33,901 nt of DNA from CAXNKG01 sp964202965 (GTDB lineage Bacteria; Acidobacteriota; Vicinamibacteria; Vicinamibacterales; UBA2999), in the NCBI GenBank assembly GCA_964202965.1, contig CAXNKG010000036.1, positions 1 to 33,901 on the forward strand. Reading direction: 5' to 3'. Shown piece by piece: positions 30,908-33,901 of this stretch. The notes under the pieces are model-generated. The model was not told the origin of the DNA. It ran no database searches and saw only the letters and a list, made by a program, of their open reading frames with translations. The stretch's first letter is position 1. Every line of letters starts with the position of its first letter. The position numbers and the translations under genes were made by a program.

Positions 30908-32029
30908 ATGTCGCTTGCGATGGCGTTTACGTTCGTCTACCTCTTTGCCGCCGCCGTCTGCCTGTTGGCAGCCGCGACGATCTGGCCGCGGCGGCGGGCG
31001 CCGGGCGGCACGCCGCTCGCCCTGATGCTGCTGGCCGCGATGTTCTGGGCCGTCTGCGACGCTATCGAGCTGCACCTGCCGACGGCCGATGGCAAGCGCC
31101 TGATTTCACAGATTCAGTACATCGGCATCATCACGACCGCGCCGTTATTCTTCCATGCGGCCTGGGAGTTCACTGGCAGCCGCGTGCGGCTGGCACCGCT
31201 GGCGCTGGGGGCGATCTGGGGGGTCCCCATCCTTGCCCTGATGGCGGCCTGGACCAATCAATGGCATCAGTGGCTCTGGACCGACATCTCTCTCCCGACA
31301 GGCGAGCTGCCGTTCGCGCTCTACGAGTACGGGTGGGCGTTCTGGGTGCTGATCGCGCAGCACTACCTGTTGATGGTGGCTGCCACGGTGATGCTGTCGA
31401 AGGCGATCCGGCGCGTCGGCCGGCACTATCGGATCGGCATGGCCTTCGTCCTCGTTGCCGCCATCCTGCCGTGGATCGGGAACGCGATGTACAACCTGAA
31501 GCTCGGGCCGTGGCCCGGCCTCAACTGGCTCACGCTGTCCCTCGGCGTCAGCGGGAGCCTGCTCGTCTGGGTGGTGCAGCGCGAAGGGCTGCTCGACCTG
31601 CTGCCGTCGGCGCGGGAAGCGCTGATCGAGCGGATGACCGACGGCGTGATCGTGCTGGACCGCGAGGGGCAGGTGATGTTCGCGAACGACGCGGCGGGCC
31701 GCTTGCTGCCGGCCGACGGGGACACGCTCGCGGCGGCCCTCGGGATTTCGTCGCTCACGAACTTGCCGGGCCAGTGGCGCGGCGAGGTGCAGATCACGGC
31801 CGGCGGCGCGCTTCGCTGGCTCGACATCGCCGTCGATCCCGTACGCGACCGCTGGGGCGCGCTGGCGGGACGGCTCGTCGTGGCGCGCGACGTCAGCGCG
31901 CAGAAGATGTTCGAGGACGAGCGAGAACAGCTGATTGACGAGCTGCAGGCGGCGCTGCGCAAGGTCGAGCGGCTCGAACGCCTGACGACAAACCTGTCGC
32001 CGCCGAAACCCTATCTCACAAATCAGTAG
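30908..32029 (+). CDS. 7TM histidine-kinase-type sensor with PAS domain, no output domain
   Basis: A 373-residue protein with seven N-terminal helices (about 5-225) of the histidine-kinase 7TM sensor type (FWAVCDAIELHLPT, FTGSRVRLAPL, GLNWLTLSLGVSGSLLVW). A PAS domain follows (about 237-345; LIERMTDGVIVLDREGQVMFANDAAGRLL). A short coiled coil (QLIDELQAALRKVERLERL) ends at residue 373. There is no HisKA, HATPase, GGDEF or EAL. The coiled coil is where a kinase or cyclase would normally begin, so it is either truncated or works through a partner. No adjacent output gene is visible. Confidence 0.8.
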   Translation: MSLAMAFTFVYLFAAAVCLLAAATIWPRRRAPGGTPLALMLLAAMFWAVCDAIELHLPTADGKRLISQIQYIGIITTAPLFFHAAWEFTGSRVRLAPLALGAIWGVPILALMAAWTNQWHQWLWTDISLPTGELPFALYEYGWAFWVLIAQHYLLMVAATVMLSKAIRRVGRHYRIGMAFVLVAAILPWIGNAMYNLKLGPWPGLNWLTLSLGVSGSLLVWVVQREGLLDLLPSAREALIERMTDGVIVLDREGQVMFANDAAGRLLPADGDTLAAALGISSLTNLPGQWRGEVQITAGGALRWLDIAVDPVRDRWGALAGRLVVARDVSAQKMFEDEREQLIDELQAALRKVERLERLTTNLSPPKPYLTNQ

Positions 32030-32150
32030 AGGGCCGACCCGCCCACGTACCGCCCGCAATAGCGACAGCGATGCGGCCGCACGAGGAGATGCCGGACTAG
32101 GAAGCGCGACTGCCGCAGTTCAGGAAGCGCGACGTCCTGAGCCAGTCCCG
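32023..32150 (-). pseudogene. Possible remnant of a small zinc-ribbon protein
   Basis: On the minus strand the sequence encodes SRFLVRHLLVRPHRCRYCG, the pattern of the second half of small zinc-ribbon proteins (CPxCGS...RCRxCG). The first half, LNCGSRA, is in a different frame just before it and is followed by a stop, so a frameshift separates the halves and the first Cys pair is incomplete. A 12-base direct repeat (AGGAAGCGCGAC, 32099-32110 and 32122-32133) surrounds the break. The rest of the 32030-32309 gap shows nothing I recognise. Confidence 0.3.
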
Positions 32151-32309
32151 GGCCTGAACCTCCTGCTGCGCAGGAGCAGACAGCAGCGTTCCAAGGCACA
32201 CAGCTGCCGCCGAAAGACCAACCAGTCCAAAACGCAGGGGAATAGGCGATAGTACGGTCCGCAGGGCCCGTATTCAAGCCCGACAGGAAGATTCCCCACT
32301 TCTAGCTTT

Positions 32310-32351
32310 CTGACTTGTGACTTCTGACTTCTGACTTCTGACTTGTGACTT
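32310..32351 (+). repeat. Heptamer array (CTGACTT-like, 6 units) at the S9 peptidase start
   Basis: Six 7-base units: CTGACTT, GTGACTT, CTGACTT (three times), GTGACTT. The GTG of the last unit (32345-32347) is the first in-frame start codon after an in-frame TGA (32339-32341), and is used as the start of the S9 peptidase. No ribosome site is seen. Confidence 0.8.
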
Positions 32352-33901
32352 CTCCCTACGGCACCTGGTCCTCCCCGATCACGGCGGCAGCCGTGGCGGC
32401 CGGAGGACTCCGCCTTGGCGGGGTCCAGCGCGATGGGGCGGATCTCTACTGGCTCGAGGGACGCCCGGCGGAAGGCGGCCGCTGCGCGCTCATGCGGCGC
32501 GGCCCGGATGGTGTCACCGCGGAGGCGACACCGCCCGAGTTCAACGTCCGCACGCGCGTGCATGAATACGGCGGCGGCGCGTATCTCGCCCGCGACGGGG
32601 CCGTCTACGGCGTCAACTTCAGCGACCAGCGCGTATATCGTCTCGGCGGATCGGCGCCCGAGCCGATCACCGCTCCGGGTCCGTTCATGTACGCGGACTT
32701 CGAGCGGGATGCGCGGCGCAATCGGCTCATCTGCGTGCGCGAGGATCACAGCGGCACGGGCGAAGCGGTCAACACGCTCGTCGCCATCCCGCTCTCCCAA
32801 TCCCCGATCCCCAACCCCCAATCCCCAATTCCCATCCTCACTTCCGGCTACGCCTTCTATTCCACGCCGCGGCTGAGTCCGGACGGCTCGCGGCTCGCGT
32901 GGCTGTCGTGGCGGCATCCCAACATGCCGTGGGACGGGACGGAGCTCCGGGTCGCGGAGGTCGGCGCGAACGGCACGCTCACGCATCAGCGGCTGATCGC
33001 CGGGGGGAGTACGGAATCGATCTATCAGCCCGGCTGGGGACCCGACGGCACGCTGTACTACGTCAGCGATCGCGATGGCTGGTGGCGACTCTATTCAGAT
33101 CGCTCGCAGGCTCCTCTCATCACGAACGCCCCGGCGGATGCGGAATTCGGGCGCCCGCAGTGGATCTTCGGGACCGCCACGTGGGCGTTCGCGGGGCCGT
33201 CGCGTCTGGTCGTCTCGTATACGCGGCTGGGGCGCTGGTCTCTCGGCCTGGTGGACCTGGCAACCGGCCAACTGTCGCCGTTCGCCGCGGCGCTGCAGCC
33301 GCACGACTGGCTTGCCGCCAGCGATACGCACGTGTCGCTCGTGGCCGGCTTCGACGCGGCGCCGGACGCGCTGGTCGACGTCGACATCGCATCGGGCCGC
33401 ATCGACACGATTCGCGCGGCGTCCGCGGTCGCGGTCGATCCCGGCTACATCTCGCGCGCCGAGCCGATCGCGTTCGCAACCGACGATGGCCTGACGGCGC
33501 ACGCCTTCTATTACGCGCCCAGGAACTCGGACGTTGCCGCGCCGGCCGGCGAAGCGCCGCCGCTGATTGCCATCAGCCACGGCGGCCCCACATCCGCCGC
33601 GCACCCCACATTCGATCCGGGCATTCAGTTCTGGACGAGCCGCGGCTTTGCAGTGGTGGACGTCAACTACGGCGGCAGCACCGGCTACGGCCGCGCGTAT
33701 CGCGAGCGGCTGAACGGGCGCTGGGGCATCGTCGACGTGCACGACGTGATCAACGCCGCGCGCTTCCTTGCCCGGAGCGGGCGCGCCGACGAGCAGCGGC
33801 TGATCATCCGTGGCGGCAGCGCGGGCGGCTACACCACGCTCGCGGCGCTCGCGTTCCATCCGGAGGTGTTCAAGGCGGGAGCGAGCTACTACGGCATCAG
33901 C
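32345..33901 (+). CDS. S9 family prolyl oligopeptidase-type peptidase (partial, 3' end outside)
   Basis: An open frame runs to the window edge. It starts VTSPYGTWSSPITAAAV, typical of the N-terminus of acylaminoacyl-peptidase-like S9 enzymes, and has a beta-propeller (LYWLEGRPAEGGR, EYGGGAYL, STPRLSPDGSRLAW, GWGPDGTLYYVSDRDGWWRLY), then the hydrolase domain (AISHGGPTSAA oxyanion, YGGSTGYGRAYRERL, and the nucleophile in RGGSAGGYT). The catalytic Asp and His lie outside. It contains an in-frame heptamer array (32795-32836) in the propeller. Start GTG 32345 lies in another heptamer array. No signal peptide is seen, so it is likely cytoplasmic. Confidence 0.88.
   Translation, partial: MTSPYGTWSSPITAAAVAAGGLRLGGVQRDGADLYWLEGRPAEGGRCALMRRGPDGVTAEATPPEFNVRTRVHEYGGGAYLARDGAVYGVNFSDQRVYRLGGSAPEPITAPGPFMYADFERDARRNRLICVREDHSGTGEAVNTLVAIPLSQSPIPNPQSPIPILTSGYAFYSTPRLSPDGSRLAWLSWRHPNMPWDGTELRVAEVGANGTLTHQRLIAGGSTESIYQPGWGPDGTLYYVSDRDGWWRLYSDRSQAPLITNAPADAEFGRPQWIFGTATWAFAGPSRLVVSYTRLGRWSLGLVDLATGQLSPFAAALQPHDWLAASDTHVSLVAGFDAAPDALVDVDIASGRIDTIRAASAVAVDPGYISRAEPIAFATDDGLTAHAFYYAPRNSDVAAPAGEAPPLIAISHGGPTSAAHPTFDPGIQFWTSRGFAVVDVNYGGSTGYGRAYRERLNGRWGIVDVHDVINAARFLARSGRADEQRLIIRGGSAGGYTTLAALAFHPEVFKAGASYYGIS
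32795..32836 (+). repeat. Heptamer array (CCCCAAT, 6 units) inside the S9 peptidase gene
   Basis: Six 7-base units (TCCCAAT, CCCCGAT, CCCCAAC, CCCCAAT, CCCCAAT, TCCCATC), 42 bases in all, so the frame is kept. It adds about 14 residues reading roughly SQSPIPNPQSPIPI between the propeller segments NTLVAIPL and TSGYAFYSTPRL. Other S9 peptidases usually have a short turn here. Confidence 0.8.

Overview
The window is about 34 kb of GC-rich chromosomal DNA with no rRNA, tRNA, phage or transposase gene. Its content suggests an aerobic, heterotrophic Acidobacteriota-like bacterium, perhaps of the Vicinamibacteria type: a 1,121-residue TonB-dependent receptor with a carboxypeptidase-regulatory-like N-terminus, several exported DUF6152 proteins with exported partner proteins, c-type cytochromes of the reaction-centre type, and a B12-dependent ribonucleotide reductase. 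That placement rests on gene content only; there is no marker RNA here.

Layout. Positions 1-546 hold the 3' end of an adenosylcobalamin-dependent ribonucleotide reductase whose linker is built from genomic repeats. It is followed by a strong terminator among REP-like palindromes (556-780). From 884 to 17006 lies an export-rich block: a Tat-exported alpha/beta hydrolase, a diheme cytochrome c, and an eight-gene operon (2897-8664: DUF6152, partner protein, metallo-beta-lactamase-fold protein, two membrane proteins, PEBP-like protein, SMP-30-like protein, DUF6152). Next come a divergently read TonB receptor plus partner protein (13137-8676), a symmetric four-gene operon DUF6152-partner-partner-DUF6152 (13265-15839), and a reaction-centre-type cytochrome c (15840-17006). 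Four DUF6152 genes and four partner genes lie within 13 kb. All four DUF6152 proteins are predicted to start, after signal-peptide removal, with His-His, and all carry a Pro-His motif 27-28 residues later. This suggests an uncharacterised periplasmic metal (copper?) system.

The middle (17154-21353) carries a translationally coupled pair with a secreted matrixin-Ig-like-B-lectin protease, and a tight operon of a DNA methyltransferase, a PD-(D/E)XK nuclease, a tyrosine phosphatase and a DinB-fold protein. This looks like a compact restriction-modification unit with unusual passengers. The right part (21529-33901) has a Tat-exported dienelactone hydrolase, a PQQ-type sugar dehydrogenase with a slipin/NfeD pair, an atypical SDR with a Cys-rich N-terminus, an EfpL/YeiP-like elongation factor P, a glycosyltransferase, a DUF3014 protein, a TMEM175-type channel, a DUF457 membrane protein, a 7TM-PAS sensor without an output domain, and the first part of an S9 peptidase.

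Two kinds of dispersed repeat stand out. Palindromic REP-like elements sit in and around genes (left end, 19.8 kb, 21.4 kb). Degenerate tandem arrays, mostly with a seven-base unit, sit at gene boundaries from 22.4 kb onward. Three of them begin exactly on a TAG stop codon, one appears to supply a GTG start codon, one abuts an ATG, and one lies in frame inside the S9 peptidase gene.
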